Source: UKL13-3 sp044353855 (GTDB taxonomy: Bacteria > Bacteroidota > Bacteroidia > UKL13-3). Taken from it: a DNA stretch of 64,000 nucleotides. Below the pieces are notes generated by a model. That model had not been told where the DNA came from. It did not search any database and saw only the letters and a program-made list of their open reading frames with translations. The stretch is from NCBI GenBank assembly GCA_044353855.1, contig JBILBF010000001.1, forward strand, positions 496,001-560,000, given 5' to 3'. Made by a program: the position numbers and the translations under genes. Below, in pieces: positions 37,441-46,991 of the stretch; position 1 is the stretch's first letter, and the number at the start of each line of letters is the position of its first letter.

Positions 37441-37471
37441 CAAAAGTATGAATTTTCAAATACGATGCAAA
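37441..37471 (-). promoter_or_regulatory. Bacteroidota-type promoter of tRNA-Phe
   Basis: On the minus strand TTTG (37471-37468) and TACTTTTG (37448-37441) are 19 bases apart, the Bacteroidota -33/-7 pattern. The leader before the tRNA is about 40 bases and holds a small ACTAC/GTAGT hairpin. Confidence 0.75.
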
Positions 37472-37554
37472 TCATTTTGTTATAAATCTAAATTTTGTTG
37501 TTGTGTTGGGCTCTCATCTTTTTTAGTAATTTTGTAAACATACATGCAAAGACT

Positions 37555-38862
37555 ATGATTTCACAAATACTCTTCGTTATCGTTTCGGCTATTGCCATTT
37601 ATTTCTTTGCCATAAATTTAGGCAAAATCCGCAGGAATATCTTACTTGGAAAAGATATTGACCTCAGCGATAACAAGCCCGAGCGCTGGAAAACAATGTT
37701 TAAAGTGGCCTTTGGACAAACCAAAATGGCAGCTCGCCCTATTCCATTTGTATTGCATTTAATTGTGTATGTGGGGTTTGTATTAATTAATATCGAAGTA
37801 CTGGAAATATTGATTGACGGCATTTTTGGAACGCATAGAGTTCTTTCTTTTTTGGGTCCGGTTTACGATTTGGCCATTGGTTTTTTCGAAATATTGGCTT
37901 TTGGTGTGCTGGTTGCTTGTATTGTGTTTTTATGTAGAAGATATATATTAAAACTAGCACGCTTTCAAAGTCCAGAATTAAAAGGTTGGGCTACTAAAGA
38001 TGCCGCAACTATTTTGTTTGTTGAAATTATTTTGATGGCAGCATTGTTATTTATGAATGCTTCCGATCAACTATTGCAAGCAAGCGGAGTAGAGCATTAT
38101 ACTCAACACGGTTCGTTTCCTATAAGCAGTTGGTTGGTTGCTCCTTTTTTACAATCGTTCAGCACGGGTTCTTTATTGATATTGGAACGTACAACTTGGT
38201 GGTTTCACATATTGGGCATTTTTGCTTTTATGAATTACCTTCCCTTTAGCAAACATTTCCATATTATTTTAGCTTTTCCCAATACATATTATTCAAACTT
38301 AAAAGCCAAAGGAAATTTAAACAATATGGCATCGGTTACACAAGAGGTAAAACTGATGTTAGATCCAAGTGCTCAAACTCCAGAAGGCTATATCCCTCCT
38401 GCTAGTTTTGGGGTAAAAGATATTCAAGATTTTACTTGGAAAAACTTAATGGATGCATATTCATGCACAGAATGCGGCAGATGTACTTCAAGCTGCCCTC
38501 AAAATATAACGGGTAAATTATTATCGCCACGCAAAATTGTAATGGATGTGCGCGATAGGTTAGAAGAAGTAGGAAAAAATATTGATGCCAACAAAGGAGT
38601 ATTTGTAGAGGACGGAAAAAATTTGCACAGTTATGTAAGCGAGGCCGAATTGTGGGCTTGCAATACTTGTAATGCTTGTGTAGAAGCTTGTCCAATTAAC
38701 ATTAACCCAATGGAAATGATTGTAGAAATGCGCAGGTATAAAGTAATGGAACAATCATCGGCACCGGTTACTATCAATAATATGTTTACCAACTTGGAAA
38801 ACAACCAAGCTCCATGGCAATTCAGTCCGATGGATAGAGCCAATTGGATACAAGAAGCATAA
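37555..38862 (+). CDS. membrane-bound 4Fe-4S dicluster protein (HdrC-like)
   Basis: A 435-residue protein with about five or six membrane helices in residues 1-270 and a C-terminal ferredoxin-like part with two cysteine motifs: CTECGRCTSSCP near 303 and CNTCNACVEACP near 365. It resembles the electron-carrying HdrC/DsrMK-like subunits found in Bacteroidota, which are generally followed by a second, Cys-rich HdrB-like partner gene. Here the next gene is DUF4256, so the partner is absent from the locus. The ATG at 37555 starts the first helix; an upstream frame to 37495 is rejected. Confidence 0.88.
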   Translation: MISQILFVIVSAIAIYFFAINLGKIRRNILLGKDIDLSDNKPERWKTMFKVAFGQTKMAARPIPFVLHLIVYVGFVLINIEVLEILIDGIFGTHRVLSFLGPVYDLAIGFFEILAFGVLVACIVFLCRRYILKLARFQSPELKGWATKDAATILFVEIILMAALLFMNASDQLLQASGVEHYTQHGSFPISSWLVAPFLQSFSTGSLLILERTTWWFHILGIFAFMNYLPFSKHFHIILAFPNTYYSNLKAKGNLNNMASVTQEVKLMLDPSAQTPEGYIPPASFGVKDIQDFTWKNLMDAYSCTECGRCTSSCPQNITGKLLSPRKIVMDVRDRLEEVGKNIDANKGVFVEDGKNLHSYVSEAELWACNTCNACVEACPININPMEMIVEMRRYKVMEQSSAPVTINNMFTNLENNQAPWQFSPMDRANWIQEA

Positions 38863-38947
38863 TAGAATTTGGCGTAATTAAATTAACCAAGAACTAAGGG
38901 TTTCCTTTAAATTCTTATTTTACCATCCATTCCAAATTCAACATACA

Positions 38948-39511
38948 ATGAGCAATTCAAGGAAAATGTCTACTAAAGAACAAGCAGATTTATTAAGCAT
39001 TTTGGAGCTCCGTTTTGCTAAAAACAGGAATCGTCATAAAGGCATTGAATGGAGTTTAATAGTTGAAAAAATAAAAGGCAATATTGATACTCTATGGTCA
39101 CTGAATGAAATGGAAAAAACCGGTGGTGAGCCAGATATTATTATTTTTAAACAAGGTAAAGACGACTATTATTTTTGTGATTGTTCGGCTGAAAGTCCAG
39201 CAGGACGGAGAAGCCTTTGTTATGATAAAGAAGCTTTAGACGCACGAAAAGAAAACAAACCCATTAACAGCAGCATGCAGATGGCAAAAACAATGGGCAT
39301 TGAACTATTAACAGAAGAAGAGTATCGGTTTTTGCAAACAGTAGGAAAATTTGACAGCAAAACATCCAGCTGGTTAGCAACACCTGCACCTATCAGAAAA
39401 TTAGGAGGAGCTATTTTTGTCGACTTCCGCTATGGCCATATTTTTGTTTACCACAATGGCGTTCAATCCTATTATGCTGGAAGAGCATTTAGGGGAAAGC
39501 TTAAAATTTAA
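38948..39511 (+). CDS. DUF4256 family protein
   Basis: A 187-residue soluble protein matching the DUF4256 pattern: LEARFAKN-like opening (here LELRFAKNRNRH), a central FCDCSAESPAGRRSLCYDKEAL, MAKTMGIELLTEEEY, and the closing IFVDFRYGHIFVYHNG. The function is unknown. It follows the iron-sulfur protein by 85 bases on the same strand and is convergent with rsmH, 12 bases away. Confidence 0.88.
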   Translation: MSNSRKMSTKEQADLLSILELRFAKNRNRHKGIEWSLIVEKIKGNIDTLWSLNEMEKTGGEPDIIIFKQGKDDYYFCDCSAESPAGRRSLCYDKEALDARKENKPINSSMQMAKTMGIELLTEEEYRFLQTVGKFDSKTSSWLATPAPIRKLGGAIFVDFRYGHIFVYHNGVQSYYAGRAFRGKLKI

Positions 39512-39523
39512 CGTGCGTTGCTA

Positions 39524-40561
39524 TTAGGCTTTTATAGCCCAACGTAATTTAGCCGATCTTGCTCTTGGGTTGCTGCCAATTTCTTGAAGTGACGGTCTGA
39601 TGGGGTCAGGCGCTACTGAGCTATAAATACCTTGCCTGTAAAAACCTTGGAAGGCTTTTTTAACCCTTCTGTCTTCACCCGAATGGAAAGAAAGAATAGC
39701 CACTTTTCCTCCTGATACAAGTGCATCAGGAAGTTTTTCTAAAAACATATCCAATACTCCAAACTCATTATTTACAGCAATACGCAGTGCCTGAAAACTG
39801 CGAGTACATGATTTTTTAACGTCATCATTCTCTAAAAAATCGAGTGTTTCTTTGATGGTGTTTTTTAATTGATGGGTTGTTTCAATGGCTTCGCCCTTTT
39901 TTAACTTTACAACAATGGCTTCTGCTATTTCTGCTGCATAAGGTTCATCTGCATTTTCAGCAAGAATTTCTTCTAGCTCATGTTGCGAAACTGTTTTTAA
40001 AAACAGGGCTGCCGATTTCCCGCTTTTGGGGTTCAACCTTAAATCCAAAGGGCCATCTACTTTCAACGAAAATCCTCTTTCGGGATTGTCGATTTGCATC
40101 GATGAAACGCCCAAATCGGCAAGCACAAAATTGAACAAACCAGATTCGTGCACAATTACATCAATATTGGAAAAATTCATTTTGCGAGGCAAAAATACAT
40201 CTGGTCCAAAACCTAAGGCAGCAATTCGTTCAGTTGTTTTGGGCAACTCAAAAGGGTCAACATCTGTAGCAAATAATTTTCCTCCTGGCGTTACACATTT
40301 TAACATTTCTAAACTATGTCCACCATAACCAAGCGTTGCATCCAATCCAACTTGTCCGGGAGCAATTTGAAGGACCTCCAAAATTTCGTTCACACAAATT
40401 GAACGGTGCATTCCTGCAGGGGTGGCGCCTTTCCCTTTTATTTTTTCAATGTCATCAGCATATTTTTCGGGCTGAAACTCTTTGTATTTTTCTTTAAACA
40501 CTTTAGGGTGCGTTCCTTTATACCGTATTCTGCGTTGGGGTTTTGCGTCCTCATTTTCCAT
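39524..40561 (-). CDS. rsmH: 16S rRNA m4C1402 methyltransferase RsmH
   Basis: A 345-residue enzyme methylating N4 of cytidine 1402 in 16S rRNA. Seen: HRSICVNEILEVL, DATLGYGGHSLEML SAM-binding loop near 77, LADLGVSSMQIDNPERGFS near 147, and the end-proximal LSFHSGEDRRVK. About 45 extra residues precede the core, rich in Lys and Arg. Normally it heads the dcw division cluster after mraZ; here neither mraZ nor fts/mur genes flank it. ATG start. Confidence 0.95.
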   Translation of the reverse strand: MENEDAKPQRRIRYKGTHPKVFKEKYKEFQPEKYADDIEKIKGKGATPAGMHRSICVNEILEVLQIAPGQVGLDATLGYGGHSLEMLKCVTPGGKLFATDVDPFELPKTTERIAALGFGPDVFLPRKMNFSNIDVIVHESGLFNFVLADLGVSSMQIDNPERGFSLKVDGPLDLRLNPKSGKSAALFLKTVSQHELEEILAENADEPYAAEIAEAIVVKLKKGEAIETTHQLKNTIKETLDFLENDDVKKSCTRSFQALRIAVNNEFGVLDMFLEKLPDALVSGGKVAILSFHSGEDRRVKKAFQGFYRQGIYSSVAPDPIRPSLQEIGSNPRARSAKLRWAIKA

Positions 40562-40717
40562 TTGGTAAAACTACAATTCTATAAACAAGTTGAAAAAAAA
40601 ATGCTCATATCAGGTTGATCAAAAATTAATAGCCACAACAAAGTTTAATTATATCCAAATGATACGATAGCAAACAGTATAAACTCTTTAATGAGGATAC
40701 TAGGGCAGATATCAGTA

Positions 40718-43150
40718 TTACAAAAAGACCATGTATTTTTTAAGTTGTTCAACCTGCCATGGCTCCCACGTTTTTGATTTATAATAGGAAATAAAATTAT
40801 TTTTATAGGTTGTTCGTTGCGCTAAAAATTCTGCTAATTGCGCTGCTGGAGTTGCCAATCGGCCATTGGTGCTTAACATAGCATCAACTAAATGTGCAAT
40901 TAGTTTGTCATCACAATAACCCAATGGTTTTAGCGCAGCAAAGGCATTATTTCGGGTTCTAAATTCCCAATTGTTTGACGCAAAATGTACCAATCTTTCT
41001 ATGCTTACTTGTTTGTTTATATTATTGCTTGCAGCCAGTTCATGCCATTTAATGGTTACCACATTACACATGCCATCCACGTTTTTAGTTGCTTCTAAAT
41101 ATTGTGCTGCTTCGGCAGGGTATTGTTTGCACAATTTTTCTAATGAAGCCAGCACAACATCATAACTTGAGTCTTGTAATGCTTTAATAAATAGTTGTTT
41201 CCAGCTATCATTGTTACCCGTATAATTTTTGATTGCAGCAAGTTTTGGAGAAGAAGCAGGTTGCGTAAATATTGTTTGCAAATCTGTAGCTGCTGTTTCA
41301 TCATTTACCAATTGGTTAATCACTTCTGCTTTGAGTTGGTGAAATGTTTCTTGCTTAAAAATGGTCAATAATAAATCACGTTTTTGGGCTAAAGGGATTT
41401 CTTTCAACGCAATTAAAGCATCATATTTATCCAACATAAAAGGGGCTTTTAAAACTTGTGCTTCTAATTCGTCATATGATTTTTTAAACTGAACCGTTTT
41501 GAGAACTTGTGAATTTGGATCAAACAATACAAAGGCAATTTCTTTATGCGCTTTATTGTTAATTTTTACTACTTCAAATGCTTCATCTATCCAGTCTGTT
41601 GTTTTATCTGATGAGCCATCAGTATAATATACTTCAAAAGCTATGGGCATTTTAAACAATCCAATAACTTCGTCTCTTTGGTGTGTTTGCTCAATAGCAA
41701 TTTCAGTATGTCGGCTGCCATCGACTTTCATAATATCTTCATAGTGAACCGTGTATTGAGGTTCTCCTCCTTTATACAACCATTGATCAAAAAACCAACT
41801 CAAATCCTTGCCTAATTTATCTTGTATGGCTTGTTGTAAATCATTGGTTTCTACATTGGCGTAAGCGTGTGTTTTTAAGTAATGATTCAGTGCACGTTTC
41901 CATTGTTCTTCACCTAATACATATGCCAACATGCTAATAACAGTTGATCCTTTGGGGTATACACGTGGTGTTCCTGCTTGGGTATGTCGAATTGGATTTC
42001 TATCTTTTTTACTGGCTTCTATAGCTTGATTTTGTTCTCCTCTACGTTGCCAATTGTATTCATCCTCACCCAAAATTTCTTTGGTAAATTGTTTTGGATA
42101 ATAAGTAGCATAACTTTCTTGTAACCATGTATCACGACCATCACGAGCCGTTATATAATCGCCAAACCATTGATGGGTGAGTTCGTGGCAATTAACGCCA
42201 ACATAATTTCTGTCTTTATACGCACGTTCATTTACATTAAAAAAATCGCCAAAAATGGTGGCTGTTGTGTTTTCCATGGCACCGTATAAAAAATCCTGAA
42301 CCATAAGTTGAGAGTAACTTTCCCATGGATACGGTATGCCCGTTTCACGTTCCAAAAAGTCTACCATTTTTTCCGAGTAACGGTAAGTTGGCTCAGCCCT
42401 ATCCGCAAATTCTGGATAGTAATACAAATTCATAGGAACACCTTTCGCACTTTTGGTTTTTTTGATAGCGTATTTACCAATACCCAACATTAATAAATAC
42501 CCAGCATGTGGTTTGCTCATGGCATATTGCCAAGTGATAGTATTGTCTTTGTTTGACGTTTTCTTTTTTAAGAAACCATTGGAAAGCACTTCGTAGTTTT
42601 TATCAAACGTGATGGTTGTTTCTGTAATGAATTTATCATTCATATCGTCATACATTGGAATCCAATAGCGGTTGTCAACTCCCTGTCCTTGAGTCCATAT
42701 TTGTTTGCGAACTGCAAAGGGGTTTTTTTCTGTGTTTTCGGGTACATTCCATCCTATAAAATAAATTCCCTTACGAGGAGATGCTTCATATTCAAATACA
42801 ATAGTTCCTGTTTCATCCCAGGTTAATGGTTTGGTAGGTTTCACCCAAACCCCAGTTTTAACAATAGTAAAGGGTAACGATTGATTGTTTAATAAAGCAG
42901 TCTTGATGGTGATACTAGGGCCATCAAAAAAAACAGAGTCTACTTGTTTTTGCAACACCGTATACGAGTGTGTTACTTTCCCTTTTACCAATCCTTTTTC
43001 TGGCTCAAAAGCTACTTCCACTTTCATGCGGGTAATATCCAACGAATGTTCGCGGTAAGTTGTATTGTCTTTTAAATATGATCGGTAAGTGTTTTGAGCA
43101 ACCACAAAAAAGGATGCAACTGAAAGAATAGTAGTAAGAAGCTGTTTCAT
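40718..43150 (-). CDS. M1-family aminopeptidase
   Basis: An 810-residue secreted zinc aminopeptidase with signal peptide (MKQLLTTILSVASFF). Seen: GAMEN-like YGAMENTTAT near 295, the zinc site HELTH at 322-326, third ligand Glu345 (WLQESYATYY). A helical, armadillo-like C-terminal part follows from about 560. The ATG at 43150 is used; the TTG at 43159 is an alternative. Unlike the other M1 gene of the window it has no barrel-like tail and is expected in the periplasm or released. Confidence 0.92.
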   Translation of the reverse strand: MKQLLTTILSVASFFVVAQNTYRSYLKDNTTYREHSLDITRMKVEVAFEPEKGLVKGKVTHSYTVLQKQVDSVFFDGPSITIKTALLNNQSLPFTIVKTGVWVKPTKPLTWDETGTIVFEYEASPRKGIYFIGWNVPENTEKNPFAVRKQIWTQGQGVDNRYWIPMYDDMNDKFITETTITFDKNYEVLSNGFLKKKTSNKDNTITWQYAMSKPHAGYLLMLGIGKYAIKKTKSAKGVPMNLYYYPEFADRAEPTYRYSEKMVDFLERETGIPYPWESYSQLMVQDFLYGAMENTTATIFGDFFNVNERAYKDRNYVGVNCHELTHQWFGDYITARDGRDTWLQESYATYYPKQFTKEILGEDEYNWQRRGEQNQAIEASKKDRNPIRHTQAGTPRVYPKGSTVISMLAYVLGEEQWKRALNHYLKTHAYANVETNDLQQAIQDKLGKDLSWFFDQWLYKGGEPQYTVHYEDIMKVDGSRHTEIAIEQTHQRDEVIGLFKMPIAFEVYYTDGSSDKTTDWIDEAFEVVKINNKAHKEIAFVLFDPNSQVLKTVQFKKSYDELEAQVLKAPFMLDKYDALIALKEIPLAQKRDLLLTIFKQETFHQLKAEVINQLVNDETAATDLQTIFTQPASSPKLAAIKNYTGNNDSWKQLFIKALQDSSYDVVLASLEKLCKQYPAEAAQYLEATKNVDGMCNVVTIKWHELAASNNINKQVSIERLVHFASNNWEFRTRNNAFAALKPLGYCDDKLIAHLVDAMLSTNGRLATPAAQLAEFLAQRTTYKNNFISYYKSKTWEPWQVEQLKKYMVFL

Positions 43151-43219
43151 ATTTAACAATATTATATCCGCAAAATGATGCAGAATAATCGATAAAGCAA
43201 ATTGGATGTGATGAATGGT

Positions 43220-43790
43220 TTATTTGGATAGTTTTACAATCTCATTTCCTTGTTGATCTATCATGCCAAATAAATCACCAATTTGAACTTCCGCGAGTCC
43301 TTTTTTAAAGGGACCGATATAGTCATATTTAACCGGTATTAACTCTTTTCCATCTTGCGTAATTAGGCCAAATTTATCTTTTTTTTGCACTTCGGCAATG
43401 CCGTTTTTGAAAGGAGAAATGTAATCATATTGAACTTGAGTTATTGCTTTTCCATCAGCAGTTACCAAACCAAATTTATTGTCTATTTGTACCTGCGCAA
43501 TTCCATTTTTAAAATCACTAATATCGGTATAAATTACAGGTAAAATAAGGGTTCCATTTTCATTTATGATACCTATAACATCATCTAGTTGCACCGAAGC
43601 AAAACCGTTATTAAACGCACTAATATGAGTATACATTACGGGTATAATTTCAACTCCTTGAGTGTCTATGACGCCATATAAATCTCCTTGTTGAACCAAT
43701 GCCCGGTTGTTTTTAAATTTACCAATATAAGTATAGCCATTTTGAGCATAACCATGAATAAAACAGAAAATACAATAAATAACTTTTCAT
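43220..43790 (-). pseudogene. secreted WG-repeat protein, frameshifted at the start
   Basis: From 43699 down, 159 residues form about five WG-type beta repeats (pattern FGLI-x-x-x-G-x-x-I-x-P-V-x-Y-x-x-I-x-x-F-x-x-G-x-A-x-V). Reading the same frame upward gives KVIYCIFCFIHGYAQNGY, a clear signal peptide, and then a stop at 43787-43789. An ATG sits at 43790 but in the other frame: removing one A from the ATGAAAAGTT run gives MKVIYCIF. So either the gene carries a one-base frameshift, is a recent pseudogene, or the sequence has an error at a short A run. TTG at 43699 alone would yield a protein without a signal peptide. Confidence 0.65.
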
Positions 43791-43808
43791 TTTAATTAGT
43801 TGGATAAA

Positions 43809-44528
43809 TTAATCATACAATTCAAACTTAATATGTTCTTTGGTATATCCCATCGAAGTTAGCCTATCTCGAGCTTCCAAAATCATATTTTTCCAACCAC
43901 ATAGATAAAAAGATGCCGGACGTTTATCGGCAAAAATTTCTTCATATACCGAATGTACATATCCTGTTCGACCATTCCAAGAGTTTTCATTTTCGCGCGA
44001 GAGGACAGGTATAAATTTGAATTTTTCGTGCTGCTGTTCTAGCGATTCCATTTCTTGTTTATACAAAATATCTTTTTGAACACGGTTTCCAAACACCATA
44101 TAAATATTATGATGTTCCATATCATTATTCAAAATATGGTGAAGCATACTTCGCAATGGGGCAATCCCTGTTCCTGTTGCCAAAAAACAAATATCATGCT
44201 CTATTTTTTCGGGTAATACAAATTTTCCAACTGGTCCTGCAACAGGTACAATCATTCCTACTTTATAATGCTCCCACATATAGGGTGTTCCAAGACCTGG
44301 AGGATTTAACACGATAATGAGTTCAAACACATTATCGTTTCCGGGTGCTGAGGCTATAGAATAACTGCGATAAGGAATTTTAGATTCAATGGGTAAATTT
44401 ACCATTACAAACTGCCCTGCTTTAAAATGAAACTTAGCAACATGAGGCATTCTAAAAAAAAAGCGTTTCACAACTTCCGACTCGTCAATAATATGAATGA
44501 TTTCAGCATCGTAAAAAACTTGTTTCAT
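43809..44528 (-). CDS. ferredoxin-NADP reductase-like flavoprotein
   Basis: A 239-residue FNR-type oxidoreductase: FAD-binding PYRSYSIASAP near 52-62, NAD(P)-binding ATGTGIAPLRSML near 116-128, and the YLCGWKNMI end near 208. It has no ferredoxin domain of its own, so it should pass electrons between NAD(P)H and a separate carrier. The neighbours, a WG-repeat gene and a protease, give no hint about the partner. Confidence 0.9.
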   Translation of the reverse strand: MKQVFYDAEIIHIIDESEVVKRFFFRMPHVAKFHFKAGQFVMVNLPIESKIPYRSYSIASAPGNDNVFELIIVLNPPGLGTPYMWEHYKVGMIVPVAGPVGKFVLPEKIEHDICFLATGTGIAPLRSMLHHILNNDMEHHNIYMVFGNRVQKDILYKQEMESLEQQHEKFKFIPVLSRENENSWNGRTGYVHSVYEEIFADKRPASFYLCGWKNMILEARDRLTSMGYTKEHIKFELYD

Positions 44529-44634
44529 GTGTTTTTTGTTATAAGTATATCAAACCTAAACAATTCAGATTAATTATTGCAGTATTTTAATAAATTGCAA
44601 TGGTTAACCCATTTAAACGGTTTGACAAACACCA

Positions 44635-46986
44635 ATGAATAAACTAAAAACCATTATGTTGTGCGTAAGCGCACTCATTTATTTTAATATACATGCACAA
44701 CGGTCTAATTGTTCTGCCTTTCCTGAACCTGTTAAAATAAAGCAACCTAGTGGAAAAGAAATAGACTTGAAAATACTAGGAAACGAGGTTTTGCATTATT
44801 ACCAAACCCTAGATGGTTACACTGTTTTACAAAATGCCGAACATAATGGGGCATATGAATACGCTGCGTTAAACGCTAATGCCGATTTAGTAGCAAGTGG
44901 AGTTCAAGTGGGCGAAAATTTTGGAAAACATGCCATGTTAAAAGGGCTTAAGCCCAGCAAAATTCAAATCGCAAATGCTTATAAAAGTTTTATGGGAAAT
45001 ATTCCCGCTCAGCATTTTAGCAAATCAAGTTCCGATCATATTTTCCCTTCTACAGGTAAAAGAAAATTGCTTGTAGTGTTAATTCAATTTCCAGACGAAC
45101 AGTCAAACTATTCCAAAGAAAGTTTTGAAAGACTTACCAGTGAAGTTGGTTATAATGATAATGGCTGTGCGGGTAGCTTTAGAGATTATTATTTAGCCAA
45201 TTCGTATGGTCAATTGGATTTAGATGTTACTGTTGTGGGCTGGTATACCGCTGCTCAAAACAAAATTAATTACGGTAAAACGAATTTAGATGGCTCGGCT
45301 AATAACAACTATAATTCCAATGTTCAATTGTTAGTTGGGCAATGTATAGATTCAGCAGAAGCCGAGGGAGTAGATTTTTCTGATTATGATAATGATGGCG
45401 ATGGACAGATGGATGGGATGGTTATTTTTCATTCCGGTTATGGAGCCGAAGAAGGCAAAAATGGATATATATGGTCGCACAGGTGGAGTTTGTGGGGAGG
45501 AAATAATCGTTTTTATGATGGAATTAATATCAGGGATTATTGTATCAATCCATCTAAAAGAGACTTAGGCGTTGGACTTACTCAAGTTCGAATTGGCGTT
45601 GTATCGCATGAGTTTGGCCATGTATTGGGATTACCCGATTTATATGATACTGATCAAACCTCAGAAGGTGCTGGTAACTGGTGTTTGATGGCAGGTGCCG
45701 GTTGGTTAAATAGCGAATCAACACCGGGTAGGATGAATGCTTGGTGCAAAACAGAATTGGGTTGGCTTACACCCACAATTATTTCATCTAGAAAAACCTA
45801 TTTACTCCCCAATGTTTCGGATAGCAATATTGCTTTCAGGATGAATACACCCATAGAAAACGAATATTTTTTATTTGAAAACAGGCAACAAAAAAAGTGG
45901 GACAGATACATGCCTGGTAAAGGAATGGCGGTATGGCATATTGATTCTGATATTGCTGATCAATTTCGCTTATTTGGAGGCAATAGCGTTAACACCGATA
46001 CTGCAAATTATGGTGTTGGATTGGTTCAAGCTGATGGTTTGCGTGAATTTGAACGGAATATCAATAGAGGAAATTCAGGAGATGTATATCCAGGGTCTAC
46101 TAATAATAAATTATTTACAAACTCTTCAGTTCCTAGTTCTCAGTTATACAAAAAGGATAATAGTGGTAATAAGTTATCTTCAAATATAAACCTCATTAAT
46201 ATTACACTCAGAACAGATAGTGTTATTACGTTTGATATCACTGCAAACGCTAAAGCAAGTTTTATTCCCTCTACCAAAAAAGGTTGTGCGCCTTTAACGG
46301 TAAACTTCAACAACACATCCATATTTAGCAATAGCTACCAATGGGATTTTGGAAATGGACAGATATCAACTCAACAAAACACAAATCATACGTATACCCA
46401 AGCAGGAACCTACATTACATCGCTAATTGTATTTGATGAAGATAATCTTCCAGTTGATACGGTTAAAACTACAATTACGGTAAATGCAAGTCCCAAAGCA
46501 ATTGCTGAAGTTACAAGAGATGGAAATAAAATCATTTTTACCAACAAATCTGAAGATGCTGTTGTTATTCAATGGGGTTTAAGCAATGGTTTTTCAACCC
46601 GCGACCAAACTTTTGAATACACTTACACCCAGCCTATAACCTACACCTTAGATGCCTATAATAATAGTTGCAGCAGTCAAACATCAGGAAGTTTATTCAG
46701 CAACTCTGTTCAAGAAATTATCAAGAATAATATTGGATTATCGGTATTTCCAAACCCTGCAGCTTCTGAAACATTTGCTGCAATTGAATTAAAAGAATCG
46801 TCAAATGTTACAATTACTTCTTATAATATATTGGGCGAAAGAGTATTTAGCCAACAAATAGAAATAGTAGGAGCCGGTAAACAACAAATAGCTTTGGATA
46901 AAAACTGTTTCCCTTCTCAAGGCTTGTATTTGATAAAAGCACAAGCAGGTAATCAAAGTGGATTGCAACGAATAGTTAAAAATTAG
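44635..46986 (+). CDS. type IX-secreted M6-type metalloprotease
   Basis: A 783-residue secreted protease with signal peptide (MNKLKTIMLCVSALIYF). A catalytic domain with HEFGHVLGLPD (zinc ligands His325, His329 and Asp335) places it in the M6/immune inhibitor A group. A PKD domain lies about 545-620 (YQWDFGNGQ motif). The last 80 residues form the type IX sorting tail: FPNPA near 706, then GLYLIKAQ. ATG start; a full-length export product. ComF follows five bases downstream. Confidence 0.92.
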   Translation: MNKLKTIMLCVSALIYFNIHAQRSNCSAFPEPVKIKQPSGKEIDLKILGNEVLHYYQTLDGYTVLQNAEHNGAYEYAALNANADLVASGVQVGENFGKHAMLKGLKPSKIQIANAYKSFMGNIPAQHFSKSSSDHIFPSTGKRKLLVVLIQFPDEQSNYSKESFERLTSEVGYNDNGCAGSFRDYYLANSYGQLDLDVTVVGWYTAAQNKINYGKTNLDGSANNNYNSNVQLLVGQCIDSAEAEGVDFSDYDNDGDGQMDGMVIFHSGYGAEEGKNGYIWSHRWSLWGGNNRFYDGINIRDYCINPSKRDLGVGLTQVRIGVVSHEFGHVLGLPDLYDTDQTSEGAGNWCLMAGAGWLNSESTPGRMNAWCKTELGWLTPTIISSRKTYLLPNVSDSNIAFRMNTPIENEYFLFENRQQKKWDRYMPGKGMAVWHIDSDIADQFRLFGGNSVNTDTANYGVGLVQADGLREFERNINRGNSGDVYPGSTNNKLFTNSSVPSSQLYKKDNSGNKLSSNINLINITLRTDSVITFDITANAKASFIPSTKKGCAPLTVNFNNTSIFSNSYQWDFGNGQISTQQNTNHTYTQAGTYITSLIVFDEDNLPVDTVKTTITVNASPKAIAEVTRDGNKIIFTNKSEDAVVIQWGLSNGFSTRDQTFEYTYTQPITYTLDAYNNSCSSQTSGSLFSNSVQEIIKNNIGLSVFPNPAASETFAAIELKESSNVTITSYNILGERVFSQQIEIVGAGKQQIALDKNCFPSQGLYLIKAQAGNQSGLQRIVKN

Positions 46987-46991
46987 TTCCC

